Positions 34,664-44,404 of a stretch of DNA of 64,000 nucleotides are shown here, one piece after another. Position 1 is the first letter of the stretch. The number at the start of each line of letters is the position of its first letter. A program made the position numbers and the translations under genes. Source of the stretch: CBDESN01 sp965242495 (GTDB lineage Bacteria > Pseudomonadota > Alphaproteobacteria > MPNO01); NCBI GenBank assembly GCA_965242495.1, contig OZ251446.1:3596001-3660000 (forward strand), written 5' to 3'. The notes beneath the pieces were generated by a model that was not told the DNA's origin, made no database searches, and saw only the letters and a list, made by a program, of their open reading frames with translations.

Positions 34664-36163
34664 TTATTCCATCGTGCTTGGCAACCAAGTCGCGAGTTCG
34701 GGAAATACGACCAGGAGCACGATCAAGAACACTTCAGCGACTACGAATGGCAGGACGCCCGAGTAGATACGCGACAGCGCTACATCGGGTACCATTCCCT
34801 TGATGACGAAGACGTTCATACCCACGGGCGGGGTGATCAACCCGAGCTCGACCACCATGACGACGATGACGCCGAACCAGATCGGGTCAAATTCGAGCTG
34901 TTGTATAACTGGAAAGAATATGGGGATGGTCAGCAAGATCATCGCCAGAGCGTCGAGCGCGCATCCCAGAAAAAAATAGATCAGGAGTATGACCGCTATT
35001 GTCACAAACGGTCCTGCGCTCAAGCTCTCGACCCATGTGCCGAGCGCCGCCGCAAGCCCGCCCAAGGTCAGAAATTTATTCAGCAGAATCGCGCCGATGA
35101 GGATCGTAAAGATCATCGCCGTAGTTTTGGTCGTCTCGAGCAAACAAGAACCCAACTCCCTTTTGGCGAACAATCCGAGCCAGACATAGATGGCATGCGC
35201 AATGATAATGCCGGCATAGGTGGGATACCCCACCCATTCGGGCCAATCCGCAGCTTCAGCGCCTACCGACAGATTGACGGCGACGGCGCAGAACAGCACC
35301 AGCAGTGAGCCGACGAGCAGCAGATTTGCTGTCCGAAGCAACCGCTTTCGGTGTCTCGACGCATCGCGGGTCCAAGTGTTCACCGCTAGATCGAAGGCTC
35401 CCATCGCACCGATTCCGGCAGCTTCGGTCGGCGTGAACGCACCGACATAAATACCGCCGATGACCAAAAAAAACAGCGCGATGGTCGCCCGCACGTCCTT
35501 GATCGCGGCCAATTTCTGGCCCGCCGAGGCGGATTCAGCAGGCGGACCAAGATTGGGATTGCGGTACGTAATAATCGATATCGTCGCCATAAATGCGACA
35601 ACGGTGAGAATACCGGGGACGACGCCGGCGGCGAATAGTTGCCCGATGTCGGATTCGGTCAATATGCCGTAAAGAACGAGAATGACGCTCGGCGGGATCA
35701 GTATTCCGATGGTGCCGCCGGCAGCAATCGCGCCGGTCGCCAGCCGTCCGTCATATCGGTATCGGCGCATCTCGGGCAGCGCGACCTGGCTCATCGTCGC
35801 CGCGGTCGCCAAGCTTGACCCGCAGATTGCGGCAAACGCGCCACAGCCGCCAATGGTTGCCAGCGCCAAGCCGCCGCGTCGATGCCCGAGCCAGGTGTTG
35901 CACGACCTGTAGAGATCCTCCGACAGCCCGGATCCAGTCGCGAAGAAACCCATCAGAACGAACAGCGGGACCACACTCAAGTCGTTCGTAATCACCGTCT
36001 CGTAGACGGTAAGGCCCAGCAAGGACAACGATGGCTCGACGCCGATCAACAAGAAGGCGCCTGCGGTGCCGATGGCGCCCATCGCGAATCCTATCGGCAT
36101 GCCCATGGCAAGCAGCATGAACATAACGGCCAGCCCGACGAGATTCAGGATAATCGGTTCCAT
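34664..36163 (-). CDS. TRAP transporter large permease (DctM family)
   Basis: This 499-residue protein has about twelve membrane segments with the family motifs MPIGFAMGAIGTAGAF, LFVLMGFFATGSGLSEDLY, AICGSSLATAATM and GGTIGILIPPSVILVLYGI. It imports an organic acid driven by an ion gradient, working with a small permease and a periplasmic binding protein. The small permease gene lies 21 bp upstream; no binding-protein gene is present in the window. GC content and codon use differ visibly from the flanking high-GC genes, as if transferred. Confidence 0.94.
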   Translation of the reverse strand: MEPIILNLVGLAVMFMLLAMGMPIGFAMGAIGTAGAFLLIGVEPSLSLLGLTVYETVITNDLSVVPLFVLMGFFATGSGLSEDLYRSCNTWLGHRRGGLALATIGGCGAFAAICGSSLATAATMSQVALPEMRRYRYDGRLATGAIAAGGTIGILIPPSVILVLYGILTESDIGQLFAAGVVPGILTVVAFMATISIITYRNPNLGPPAESASAGQKLAAIKDVRATIALFFLVIGGIYVGAFTPTEAAGIGAMGAFDLAVNTWTRDASRHRKRLLRTANLLLVGSLLVLFCAVAVNLSVGAEAADWPEWVGYPTYAGIIIAHAIYVWLGLFAKRELGSCLLETTKTTAMIFTILIGAILLNKFLTLGGLAAALGTWVESLSAGPFVTIAVILLIYFFLGCALDALAMILLTIPIFFPVIQQLEFDPIWFGVIVVMVVELGLITPPVGMNVFVIKGMVPDVALSRIYSGVLPFVVAEVFLIVLLVVFPELATWLPSTME

Positions 36164-36184
36164 TGCAGGAAGGATAAGCCCGAT

Positions 36185-36733
36185 TCAGTCGGTGCTTACG
36201 CCGACCGGAGGATCAGTGTCGATTGGAGCAGTCCGTCCGGCGGCAATGCGGATCGCCTGTATCCACTGGATGATCAGTACGGCGAACATCACGACCGAGC
36301 ATACCGTCATGACGACAGTCACTGGCCAAAGCGGTATTTCCCAAATCTGCGTAAACCCGCCCTGATTCATTTTGATCATCGCCAGTTTCCCGAGACGCCA
36401 GCAAATCAACGCCACGAAAAAGACCGACAAGGTATAGGTCACAACATCGAACGTCGCCCGCAAGCGACTCCAGAGCCGAACGATAATAACGTCGACGCGA
36501 ATATGGCTGCGTAAGAAGGTAGTCAAGCCGAGGCCAAAGAAGACGATCAACCCCATCATCAACTCGGTCATCTCGACCTTTGCCGCAATCGACGAAAAAA
36601 TCAGTTCGCGGCCGACGACATCTACGAAGGAGAAGAGCGTCATCAGAGCAAGCGTTACCGCGCCGAGCCAAGCAAGCCACGAGGAGGAGCGTTCGATCGA
36701 TGCGGTAAGCCGTTCCTGTAAAGTCGTGTTCAC
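36185..36733 (-). CDS. TRAP transporter small permease (DctQ family)
   Basis: This 182-residue protein has four membrane helices and the DctQ motif region TTFLRSHIRVDVI after helix two. It is the partner of the DctM gene directly downstream. The IS5-family element ends 28 bp upstream of its start codon, so the native promoter and any upstream binding-protein gene have been separated or lost. Confidence 0.88.
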   Translation of the reverse strand: MNTTLQERLTASIERSSSWLAWLGAVTLALMTLFSFVDVVGRELIFSSIAAKVEMTELMMGLIVFFGLGLTTFLRSHIRVDVIIVRLWSRLRATFDVVTYTLSVFFVALICWRLGKLAMIKMNQGGFTQIWEIPLWPVTVVMTVCSVVMFAVLIIQWIQAIRIAAGRTAPIDTDPPVGVSTD

Positions 36734-36764
36734 GAAACCGCCGTTGCAACGGAGGTTTGACTAG

Positions 36765-37608
36765 GCTCAGGACCTATAACGTGGGTTGTATGGGGATGCG
36801 GGATGTGATTCAACCCTACCAGATATAGGGGGAGCATCATGTCCGACCACCATTTCTGGCTATCCGACGCCCAATTCGCCCGCCTCAAGCCGCTGTTGCC
36901 CAACAAGGTCCGGGGCGTCCCCCGGGTCGACGACCGGCGCGTCATTTCCGGCATCGTCCACGTCATCCGCAACGGGCTGAGATGGCGCGACGCCCCGACC
37001 GAGTACGGCCCGCACAAGACCCTCTACAATCGCTTCGTGCGGTGGAGCGAAGCTGGCGTCTTCAACCGCATCTTCGAGGCCCTGGCGGCAGAGAGCCGGG
37101 CTACGGGCATGGTGATGATCGACACCACCCATCTGAAGGCCCACCGCACCGCAGCCAGCCTGCTCAAAAGGGGGTTCTTCACCGCTGCATCGGGCGAACC
37201 AGAGGCGGTCTGAACTCCAAGCTGCACGCCGTCTGCGATGGTGACGGCAAGCCCTTGGTTCTGCGGCTGACCGCAGGACAGGTCAGCGACTACCGGGGAG
37301 CCGACGCCATGCTCGACGACCTCCCGGACACCGATACTCTGATCGCCGACAAGGGCTACGACAGCGACCGCTTCCGCCAAGCCCTGGCCGAGCGGCGCAT
37401 CGAGGCGTGCATTCCGGGCCGCTCCAACCGCAAGACGCCCGTCGCCTTCGATGCCGAACTCTACAAGCGGCGCAACCGCATCGAGCGCTTGTTCGGCCGG
37501 CTCAAGGACTGGCGACGCATCGCAACGCGATACGACCGATGCGCTCACACCTTCTTGAGCGCCATCTGCATCGCCGCTATCCTCATCTTCTGGATATGAG
37601 TCCTGAGC
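36765..37608 (+). mobile_element. IS5-family insertion sequence, apparently intact
   Basis: The 844-bp element has imperfect terminal repeats beginning GCTCAGGAC at both ends and is flanked on each side by CTAG (36761-36764 and 37609-37612), the likely target duplication. The outer bases GA and TC also make the flanks palindromic. It carries one transposase spread over two frames, as is usual for IS427-type members. It sits between the TRAP genes and the dioxygenase gene. Confidence 0.85.
36839..37599 (+). CDS. IS5-family transposase, made by programmed frameshift
   Basis: The first frame (36839-37213, 124 residues) encodes the N-terminal part: FWLSDAQFARLKPLLP, GLRWRDAPTEYG and the first catalytic Asp in MVMIDTTHLKAHR. 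The second frame encodes GGLNSKLHAVCDGDGKPL, the second Asp in DTLIADKGYDSDRF and the Glu region YKRRNRIERLFGRLKDWRR, ending at 37599. The two join by a -1 shift at a run CTCAAAAGGGGG near 37167-37178. GGGGGAG precedes the ATG. The DDE set is complete, so the element may be active. Confidence 0.85.
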
Positions 37609-37778
37609 CTAGTCAGCCCTGCCGCCGCCGATCCCGTTTCCAACGGGGATCTGCTGCCGAAGCTGCGGCCCTCTCTCATCCTGTAACCATCGCCTCCTCG
37701 GAGTGTCAAACCGCCAATGCAGGGATCACCGCATACTCGCTTCGTCCCGCCACTGCCGCAGGTCTCACAATCGTGTCG

Positions 37779-38843
37779 TCAGGACAGCACGATGCGTTCC
37801 GCCGTGTTGGAAAGTTTGACGCCGCGGCGCCACTGCAGCGCATAGTCGGTGGGCGGTCTCAAACCGTCATTGGCGAGCCACAGGCGCCACAGCAGTCGCT
37901 TTCGTTCCCTCTCCGGCCAATCCTCGAATTCGTTGCGGGTGTGCAACAGGACGAAATTGTTGAGGAATTGAATGTCGCCGACTTGGAAATCAATCTCGTA
38001 GTGGTGGTCCTCCGCCAAATCCTCCGCCAAGCGTATGGCCTCCCGCTGCGCGTCGGTCAGAGGTGGCGTTTCGGGCAGGGCGTGGCCCTTACGGATGTGC
38101 ATGGGCCCGAACGAGGTGCACAGGTAGCCCTCCAGAAAATTGAACACCGGACTCTCGTAGTAGCCTGCTTCACCGGCATCGACCTCGCCATGTTTAGACC
38201 AGCACACAGATTTCGTCAGCACCGATACGAGATCTGGCCGACGCGCCAGAAGTTCGTTGTAGACGGCGACGGAACTGGCGATTTTGGATGTGCCCCCCGA
38301 TTTGGCGGTGCGCAGGCACAACAACCCGACAATGGCGCATTGGTCACAGTGGTAGTCCATCGTCGCTCGCGTCTGGTACCCGCGAACGTTTGGATCCCGG
38401 TATTCCTTGCCCAAATCCGTGACGTGCCCGAACAGATCGCCCTGCGCGTTGTTTGACATGGGCTTTCCGAGCTGCCGTCCGATCGCCCAGTAGGCAATCG
38501 CGACATCGATCAACTCCATATCGTCGACTGGCAAGCCGCGCAGCATGACCGCGCCGACACCGTCCTTCAGCTCTCTCCGGATATGGCCGACTTTTTCGGA
38601 AAATTTGCCGAGATCGAAGGTACCTTGAGGAATGTCGATGAGCTTGCCGGGATCGTTGTCAACCATCATCCTGACAGAGCGGCACATCCCAATCAGGTCC
38701 GAAATTTCTCCATCTTCGAAGTGCAGGAACCACCCGTTCCGCCTGGCCAATTCGCTGCCGCGCCACTCGGAAGGGTCGAGGACCGGCTGCCCGGGCAATG
38801 CAACGCCGCGCCGACATTCGATCTCGCCACGTATCGTGTCCAT
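37779..38843 (-). CDS. TauD/TfdA-family 2-oxoglutarate dioxygenase
   Basis: This 354-residue non-heme Fe(II) enzyme has the facial triad H-x-D in MDYHCDQ and the distal His in LLHTRNEFED, with the oxoglutarate-binding Arg in RKRLLWRLWL. Family members hydroxylate sulfonates, aryloxyacetates, carnitine precursors and similar acids in the cytosol. Its position next to a TRAP importer, in the same lower-GC block, suggests that the imported acid is its substrate. The specific compound is unknown. Confidence 0.9.
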   Translation of the reverse strand: MDTIRGEIECRRGVALPGQPVLDPSEWRGSELARRNGWFLHFEDGEISDLIGMCRSVRMMVDNDPGKLIDIPQGTFDLGKFSEKVGHIRRELKDGVGAVMLRGLPVDDMELIDVAIAYWAIGRQLGKPMSNNAQGDLFGHVTDLGKEYRDPNVRGYQTRATMDYHCDQCAIVGLLCLRTAKSGGTSKIASSVAVYNELLARRPDLVSVLTKSVCWSKHGEVDAGEAGYYESPVFNFLEGYLCTSFGPMHIRKGHALPETPPLTDAQREAIRLAEDLAEDHHYEIDFQVGDIQFLNNFVLLHTRNEFEDWPERERKRLLWRLWLANDGLRPPTDYALQWRRGVKLSNTAERIVLS

Positions 38844-39035
38844 GGCCTTCCTCCGGACACAGACGTTTCGAAAAACGTCCTACGATATTCGGTTGCGCCA
38901 AGCGAGTCAAGCTCGTAGGATGCCCGGCGCGTATGTTCGGAATCGCCGGTGTCCCGGATCGTCGTTCGCGGCTGCCGCGTTCGATCATGATCCCGGTCGG
39001 GCGCTGCAATAGGAAGGCCGGAGGGAGGCGACGCG

Positions 39036-42000
39036 ATGGCGGCGGCGGCGGAAACAGCGGCCCGGCAGGCCGGGGACGTCGGCGGTTGGGTCGGGCGGGC
39101 GATGCCGCGCCTGGAGGACCCGCCGCTGCTCAAGGGCCGGGGCCAGTTCGTGGACGACGTCCCGGTCAAGCCCGGCACGCTGCACGCCGCGATCTTGCGC
39201 TCGCCCCACGCCCATGCGCGCATCCGCTCGATCGACGTCGGTCGGGCGCGCGCCGACCGCCATGTGCATGCGGTCGTCACGGGAGCCGAAGTCGCCGCCC
39301 TGGTGGACAACTTCGTCATCGGCTTCGAGGCCCCGCCCGCCGACTATCGCGGCATCGCCCTCGACAAGGCGCGCTATGTCGGCGAGCCCGTGGCGATCGT
39401 CTGCGCCACCGACCGCTACCGGGCGGAGGACGCGCTCGACCTGATCGAGGTCGATTACGAACCCCTGCCGGCGGTGATCGACCCGGTGGAGGCCGAGCGC
39501 GACGGCGCGCCGATCCTGCACGAGGCCGCGGGCACCAACACGATGCTGCTGCGCACGTTCTCGCACGGCGCGCCCGAGGCGGCCTTCGCCGAGGCGCCGC
39601 GTCGGAGCGAGATCACCATCGCCTACCCGCGCAACTCGATCACGCCGATGGAGTGCTATGCGCTGGTCGCCGAATACGACCCGGACGCCGGGGCCTACGA
39701 CGTGCTGTCGAACTTCCAGGGGCCGTTCTCGCTGCATCCGGTGATGGCGCGCGCGCTCAAGGTCCAGGGCGGCAAGCTCCGCCATCGCAGCCCGAAGAAC
39801 GCGGGCGGGAGCTTCGGCTCCAAGATGACCCTGTTCCCCTACATCGTCGTCATGTGCGTCGCGGCGCGGATCGCCGGGCGGCCGGTCAAGTGGATCGAGG
39901 ATCGGTTGGAGCATCTCTCCGCCGCGAGCTCCGCGCCCAACCGCGTGACCCGGATCGAAGCCGCCTATGACGACGACGGCATCGTCGCGGCGCTTCGTCT
40001 CGACCATTGGGACGACAACGGCGCCTATCTGCGCGCGCCGATGCCGGCCCCGGTGTTCCGCATGCACGGCGTGACGACCAACGGCTATGCGATCCGCAAC
40101 CTCGAGGTGACCAACCACATCATGGTCACCAACAAATGCCCGACCGGAGCGGTGCGGGGCTTCGGCGGCCCGCAGCTCTATTTCGCGGTCGAGCGCATGA
40201 TGCACCGGATTGCGGTCGAACTCGGGCTCGACCCGCTGGAGGTCATCCGCCGCAACCTGATCCCGGCGGACGCCTTCCCCTATCGCTGCGTCGCCGGCGC
40301 CCTGCTCGACTCGGGCGACTTCCAGGCCGTCATCGACCGGACCGTCGAACAGGGCGGCGTCGAGGAGCTGAAGGCCCGGCGCGAGGCCGCGCGCGCCGCG
40401 GGCAGGCTTTACGGCGTCGGCTACGCCGTCGCGGTCGAGCCCAGCCAGTCCAACATGGGCTATATCTCGACGCTGAAGACCGGCGCGGCGCGCGAACGCG
40501 CGGGCCAGAAGGACGGCGCCATCGCCCATGCCGCGGTCAATATCGACCCGCTGGGATCGGTGAGCGTCACCGCCGACTCGGTGCCGCAGGGGCAAGGCCA
40601 TCAGACGACCCTGGCCCAGATCGTCGCCGACCGGCTGGGGCTGGATCCGCGCGACATCGCAGTCAACCTGGAGACCGATACCCAGCGCGACGGCTGGTCG
40701 ATCGCGGCCGGGAATTACTCCTGCCGCTTCGCTCCCGCGGTGGCGAGCGCGGCGCACGTCGCCGCCACCAACATGCGGGACAAGCTCGCCCGCATCGCGA
40801 GCCAGGGGCTCAACGTCCCCGCCGACCGGGTCGAGTTCGGCCGCGGCCGGGTGTTCGCCGGCGAGAACCCGGACAACGCGATGTCCTTTCACCGGGTGGC
40901 GGGGCTGGCCCACTGGTCGCCGGCGAGCCTGCCCGACGGCATGGCGCCCGGGCTCAACGAGAGCGTGTCGTGGAGCGCCCCCGAACTCACGCCGACGACG
41001 GCGAAGGACGAGATCAACACCTCGCTCGCCTACGGCTTCGGCTTCGACGTCTGCGCCCTCGAGATCGACCGCGCGACCGGCGAGATCCACATCGACAGAT
41101 ACGTCACCGCGCATGATTGCGGCACGGTGCTGAACCCCGGCCTCGCCGAGGGCCAGATCCGGGGCTCGTTCGCCGCCGCGTTCGGCGCCGCCTTCCTCGA
41201 AGAGTTCGCCTATGACGACGACGGGAGCTTCCTCTCCGGCACCTTCGCCGACTATCTCCCGCCGACCGCGCCCGAGATGCCCGATCTCGTCGTGCTCCAC
41301 CCGGTGCAGACGCCCTCGCCCCATACCCGGCTCGGCGCCAAGGGCATCGCCGAAGGCAACCAGTACTCGACCCCGGTCTGCGTCGCCAACGCCGTCGCCG
41401 ACGCGCTCGGCGTCGACGACGTGAGGCTGCCGCTGACGCCGGCGCGGGTGCATGGCTGGATCCACGACAGCGAGCGGCCGCCGGGCGACGAGCTGACCGC
41501 GCCGACCGCGCCGCCGGCCGGGAAGGGCCGCGCCCTCGCCGGCGGCGGCGCGGCCGAAATTCCCGCCCCGCCCGAGGAGGTCTGGGCGATGCTGCTGGAC
41601 CCGCAGCGTCTCGGTCGCGCGATCCCCGGCTGCCGCGAGGTCCGGCGGCAAGCCGACGACCGCTTCGAGGCCGAGCTCGACGCCGGCGTAGGCCCGGTGC
41701 GCGGCCGGTTCACCGCCAGGGTCGCGCTCTCCGAACTCGACCCGCCGCGCGCGGCGGTGCTGTCGGGTTCGATGCTGGGCCCGCTCGGCGCGTCGGCGGG
41801 CGCGGGCCGGGTGCGGCTCGAACCCGCGGCGGGCGGCACGCGCATCGTCTACGACTACGAGGTCCGGCTGTCGGGCAAGGTCGCCGCGGTGGGCGGGCGG
41901 ATGCTCGACGGCGCGGCGCGCGTCCTCGCCGGCCAGTTCTTCGCCCGCCTGGCGCGCGAGGCGGGCGGCGCGCCGGCGGCGGCGGACGCGAAGCCGGCGT

Positions 42001-42050
42001 TCCGGGCGCGGCTGCTGCGGCTGCTGCGGCTGCTGGGCGTCGGCCGATGA
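39036..42050 (+). CDS. Molybdopterin-binding large subunit fused to CoxG-like SRPBCC domain
   Basis: This 1004-residue protein is a fusion. Residues ~15-790 form a complete molybdenum hydroxylase large subunit: RSPHAHARI in the hammerhead domain, AVRGFGGPQLYF at the loop that is AYXCSFR in CO dehydrogenase, and AKGIAEGNQYS with the active-site Glu. After a Pro/Ala linker, residues ~830-990 are a CoxG-like START/SRPBCC domain (IPAPPEEVWAMLLDPQRLGR, then IPGCREV and GGRMLDGAARVLAGQFF). CoxG normally is a separate protein that recruits the enzyme to the membrane. The FAD-subunit gene overlaps its 3' end by four bases. Confidence 0.92.
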   Translation: MAAAAETAARQAGDVGGWVGRAMPRLEDPPLLKGRGQFVDDVPVKPGTLHAAILRSPHAHARIRSIDVGRARADRHVHAVVTGAEVAALVDNFVIGFEAPPADYRGIALDKARYVGEPVAIVCATDRYRAEDALDLIEVDYEPLPAVIDPVEAERDGAPILHEAAGTNTMLLRTFSHGAPEAAFAEAPRRSEITIAYPRNSITPMECYALVAEYDPDAGAYDVLSNFQGPFSLHPVMARALKVQGGKLRHRSPKNAGGSFGSKMTLFPYIVVMCVAARIAGRPVKWIEDRLEHLSAASSAPNRVTRIEAAYDDDGIVAALRLDHWDDNGAYLRAPMPAPVFRMHGVTTNGYAIRNLEVTNHIMVTNKCPTGAVRGFGGPQLYFAVERMMHRIAVELGLDPLEVIRRNLIPADAFPYRCVAGALLDSGDFQAVIDRTVEQGGVEELKARREAARAAGRLYGVGYAVAVEPSQSNMGYISTLKTGAARERAGQKDGAIAHAAVNIDPLGSVSVTADSVPQGQGHQTTLAQIVADRLGLDPRDIAVNLETDTQRDGWSIAAGNYSCRFAPAVASAAHVAATNMRDKLARIASQGLNVPADRVEFGRGRVFAGENPDNAMSFHRVAGLAHWSPASLPDGMAPGLNESVSWSAPELTPTTAKDEINTSLAYGFGFDVCALEIDRATGEIHIDRYVTAHDCGTVLNPGLAEGQIRGSFAAAFGAAFLEEFAYDDDGSFLSGTFADYLPPTAPEMPDLVVLHPVQTPSPHTRLGAKGIAEGNQYSTPVCVANAVADALGVDDVRLPLTPARVHGWIHDSERPPGDELTAPTAPPAGKGRALAGGGAAEIPAPPEEVWAMLLDPQRLGRAIPGCREVRRQADDRFEAELDAGVGPVRGRFTARVALSELDPPRAAVLSGSMLGPLGASAGAGRVRLEPAAGGTRIVYDYEVRLSGKVAAVGGRMLDGAARVLAGQFFARLAREAGGAPAAADAKPAFRARLLRLLRLLGVGR

Positions 42051-42874
42051 AGCCGGCGCCTTTCGACTACCTCGCCGCCGAGACGATCGACGAGGCGCTC
42101 GAGGCGCTCGCCGCCCATGGCGACGACGCGCGCCCGTTGAGCGGCGGCCAGTCGCTGATGCCGATGCTGAACATGCGCTTGGCGCGCCCGCGCGTGGTGG
42201 TCGATCTGGGGCGCATCGCCGCGCTCGACTATATCCGCCTCGACGGCGGCATGGTCGAGATCGGCGCCGGCTGCACCCAGGCGAAGCTGGAGGCCTGGCC
42301 GGAACTCGCCGCCCGGCTGCCGCTGGCGGCCGCGGCGCTGCCGCATGTCGGCCATTTCCAGACCCGCAACCGGGGCACCGTGTGCGGCTCGCTATGCCAT
42401 GCCGACCCGAGCTCGGAACTGCCGCTCTGCCTGGCGGCGCTGGGCGGCGAGGTGGTGCTCCGCAGCAAGCGCGGCCGCCGCACCCTCGCCGCGGCCGCGT
42501 TTCAGACCGGGATGTTGACCACGGCCCGGGCCGCGGACGAGCTGGTCGTCGCCGCGCGCTACCCTTCGGCGGAGACGGGAGCGGGCCACGCCTTCGACGA
42601 GATCGCCCGGCGGCGCGGCGACTTCGCCATCGTGGCGCTGGCGGCCGTCGTCCGCGACGGGACGCTGCGGCTGGGCGTCGGCGGCGTCGCCGACCGGCCG
42701 ACGGTGCGCGACTGGCCGGCTCTCGAAGGCGACGCTCTCGACGACGCGCTCAACGACTTCGCCTGGGAGCTGGGCGGGACCGACGACATCCATGCAACGG
42801 CGCGCTACCGACGGGAGATGGTGCGCGCCCTCGGCCGGCGCGCGATCGAGGAGGCGAGAAGATGCCGCTCCTGA
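42047..42874 (+). CDS. FAD-binding medium subunit of molybdenum hydroxylase
   Basis: This 275-residue CoxM-type protein has PFDYLAAETIDEALEAL at the N-terminus, then the FAD motifs LSGGQSLMPMLNMRLARP and RNRGTVCGSLCHADPSSELP. It is coupled to the large-subunit gene (ATGA) and overlaps the iron-sulfur gene by 13 bp. The order large-medium-small differs from the medium-small-large order of the operon at 4701-8427, so the two are not recent copies. Confidence 0.94.
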   Translation: MKPAPFDYLAAETIDEALEALAAHGDDARPLSGGQSLMPMLNMRLARPRVVVDLGRIAALDYIRLDGGMVEIGAGCTQAKLEAWPELAARLPLAAAALPHVGHFQTRNRGTVCGSLCHADPSSELPLCLAALGGEVVLRSKRGRRTLAAAAFQTGMLTTARAADELVVAARYPSAETGAGHAFDEIARRRGDFAIVALAAVVRDGTLRLGVGGVADRPTVRDWPALEGDALDDALNDFAWELGGTDDIHATARYRREMVRALGRRAIEEARRCRS

Positions 42875-43386
42875 AGCAGGACGCCCGCCTGGAGGTGCGT
42901 CTTACGCTCAACGGCGCGCCGGCGAGCGGCTTCGCCGAGCCGCGCATGCTGCTGAGCGACTTCCTCCGCTACGAGATCGGCGCCACCGGCACCCATGTCG
43001 GCTGCGAGCACGGCGTCTGCGGAGCATGCACGATCCGCGTCGAGGGCCGGGCGGTGCGGTCCTGCCTGATGCTCGCGGCGCAGGCGGACGGCGCCTCGGT
43101 GGAGACCGTCGAGGGGCTCGCCGGCGCGGACGGCGCGCTGGGGCCGTTGCAGGCGGCGTTTCACCGCAACTTCGCCCTGCAATGCGGCTACTGCACGCCC
43201 GGCTTCCTGATGTCGCTGCGCGACTATCTGGAGCGCAACCCGGCGCCTACGGAAGCCGATATCCGCGACGCGCTGAGCGGCAATCTGTGCCGCTGCACCG
43301 GCTATTCGGAGATCGTCTCCGCGGCGCTCGAAGCCGCGCGGGAAATGCGCGCCGACGCGGCGCGCCCGCCGACCGGCAGTTCGTAA
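42862..43386 (+). CDS. (2Fe-2S)-binding small subunit of molybdenum hydroxylase
   Basis: In this 174-residue protein both cluster sites are complete: C48, C53, C56 and C68 for the plant-type cluster (GCEHGVCGAC), and C108, C111, C143 and C145 for the helical domain (QCGYC, LCRC). It completes the heterotrimer with the two upstream genes. It starts within the 3' end of the FAD-subunit gene, after GAGGCGAGAAG. Confidence 0.95.
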   Translation: MPLLKQDARLEVRLTLNGAPASGFAEPRMLLSDFLRYEIGATGTHVGCEHGVCGACTIRVEGRAVRSCLMLAAQADGASVETVEGLAGADGALGPLQAAFHRNFALQCGYCTPGFLMSLRDYLERNPAPTEADIRDALSGNLCRCTGYSEIVSAALEAAREMRADAARPPTGSS

Positions 43387-43411
43387 TCGACGGCATGTGA
43401 AGGAGGCCGCA

Positions 43412-44404
43412 ATGCGCGCAGTCGTGGTGCGCGAATTCGGACCGGTCGAATCGCACCGGCTCGAGCAGGTCGAGGAGCCCGTCGCCGGCGATGGCGAAGC
43501 GCTGATCGACGTGCATGCGATCGGGCTCAACTTCCCCGATTCGCTGATGGTCCAGGGGCTCTACCAGACACGGCCCGACCGCCCCTTCGTCCCCGGCCGC
43601 GACGCCGCGGGCGTCGTCGCCGCGACCGGGGCCGGAGTCACGCGCTGCAAGCCCGGCGACCGGGTCGCGGCGCAGGTGACCTACGGGGCCTATGCCGAGC
43701 GGCTGGCCGCCCCGCAGGAGCGCTGTTTCGCGCTGCCCGATTCGATGGCCTTCCCGACCGCGGCGGCGATGATGACCGCCTATAACACGGCCTACGTCGC
43801 GACGGTGGCGCGCGGGCGGGTCGCCGCCGGCGAGACGGTGCTGGTCGCCGGCGCTTCGGGCGGCGTCGGGCTCGCCTGCGTCGAGGTCGCCAAGGCCAAG
43901 GGAGCCATCGTGATCGCCGGCGTGACCTCGCCCGAAAAGGGCGCGCTGGCGACGGCCCACGGGGCGGACCATACGCTCGACCTCGCCGCCGACGACCTCC
44001 GCGAGGCGCTGCGCCGCCAAGCCTTCGAGCTGACGGACGGGCGCGGGGTGGATCTGATCCTCGACCCGGTCGGCGGCGACGTGTTCGACGCCGGGCTGCG
44101 CGCCCTCGCCTATGCCGGGCGGATGGTGATCATCGGCTTCGCCTCGGGCCGCATTCCGGAGGCCAGGGGCCATTACGTGCTGCTCAAGAACATCTCGGTC
44201 GTCGGCGCGCCGCTCGACATCCATTTCCGCATGGAGCCGGCGACGATGGACGCCGCGGTGGCCGATCTGATGGCCATGTTCGCGCGCGGCGAGATCAGGC
44301 CCGAGATCCAGGCGACCTGGCCGCTGGAGCGATTCCAGGAGGCGCTCGGTCGCTTCGCCGCCCGCGACATGCGAGGCAAGATCGTGCTCACGACCGGGCG
44401 GTGA
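43412..44404 (+). CDS. NADPH:quinone oxidoreductase family protein (zinc-free MDR)
   Basis: This 330-residue medium-chain dehydrogenase/reductase has GRDAAGVVAATGAGVTRCKPGD, the NADPH site VLVAGASGGVGLACVEVAK, and DLILDPVGGDVFDAGLRAL. The catalytic zinc ligands of alcohol dehydrogenases are absent, so it belongs to the quinone oxidoreductase/enoyl reductase group. The ATG is preceded by AAGGAGG. It lies 25 bp after the molybdenum hydroxylase operon and may be cotranscribed. Confidence 0.9.
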   Translation: MRAVVVREFGPVESHRLEQVEEPVAGDGEALIDVHAIGLNFPDSLMVQGLYQTRPDRPFVPGRDAAGVVAATGAGVTRCKPGDRVAAQVTYGAYAERLAAPQERCFALPDSMAFPTAAAMMTAYNTAYVATVARGRVAAGETVLVAGASGGVGLACVEVAKAKGAIVIAGVTSPEKGALATAHGADHTLDLAADDLREALRRQAFELTDGRGVDLILDPVGGDVFDAGLRALAYAGRMVIIGFASGRIPEARGHYVLLKNISVVGAPLDIHFRMEPATMDAAVADLMAMFARGEIRPEIQATWPLERFQEALGRFAARDMRGKIVLTTGR

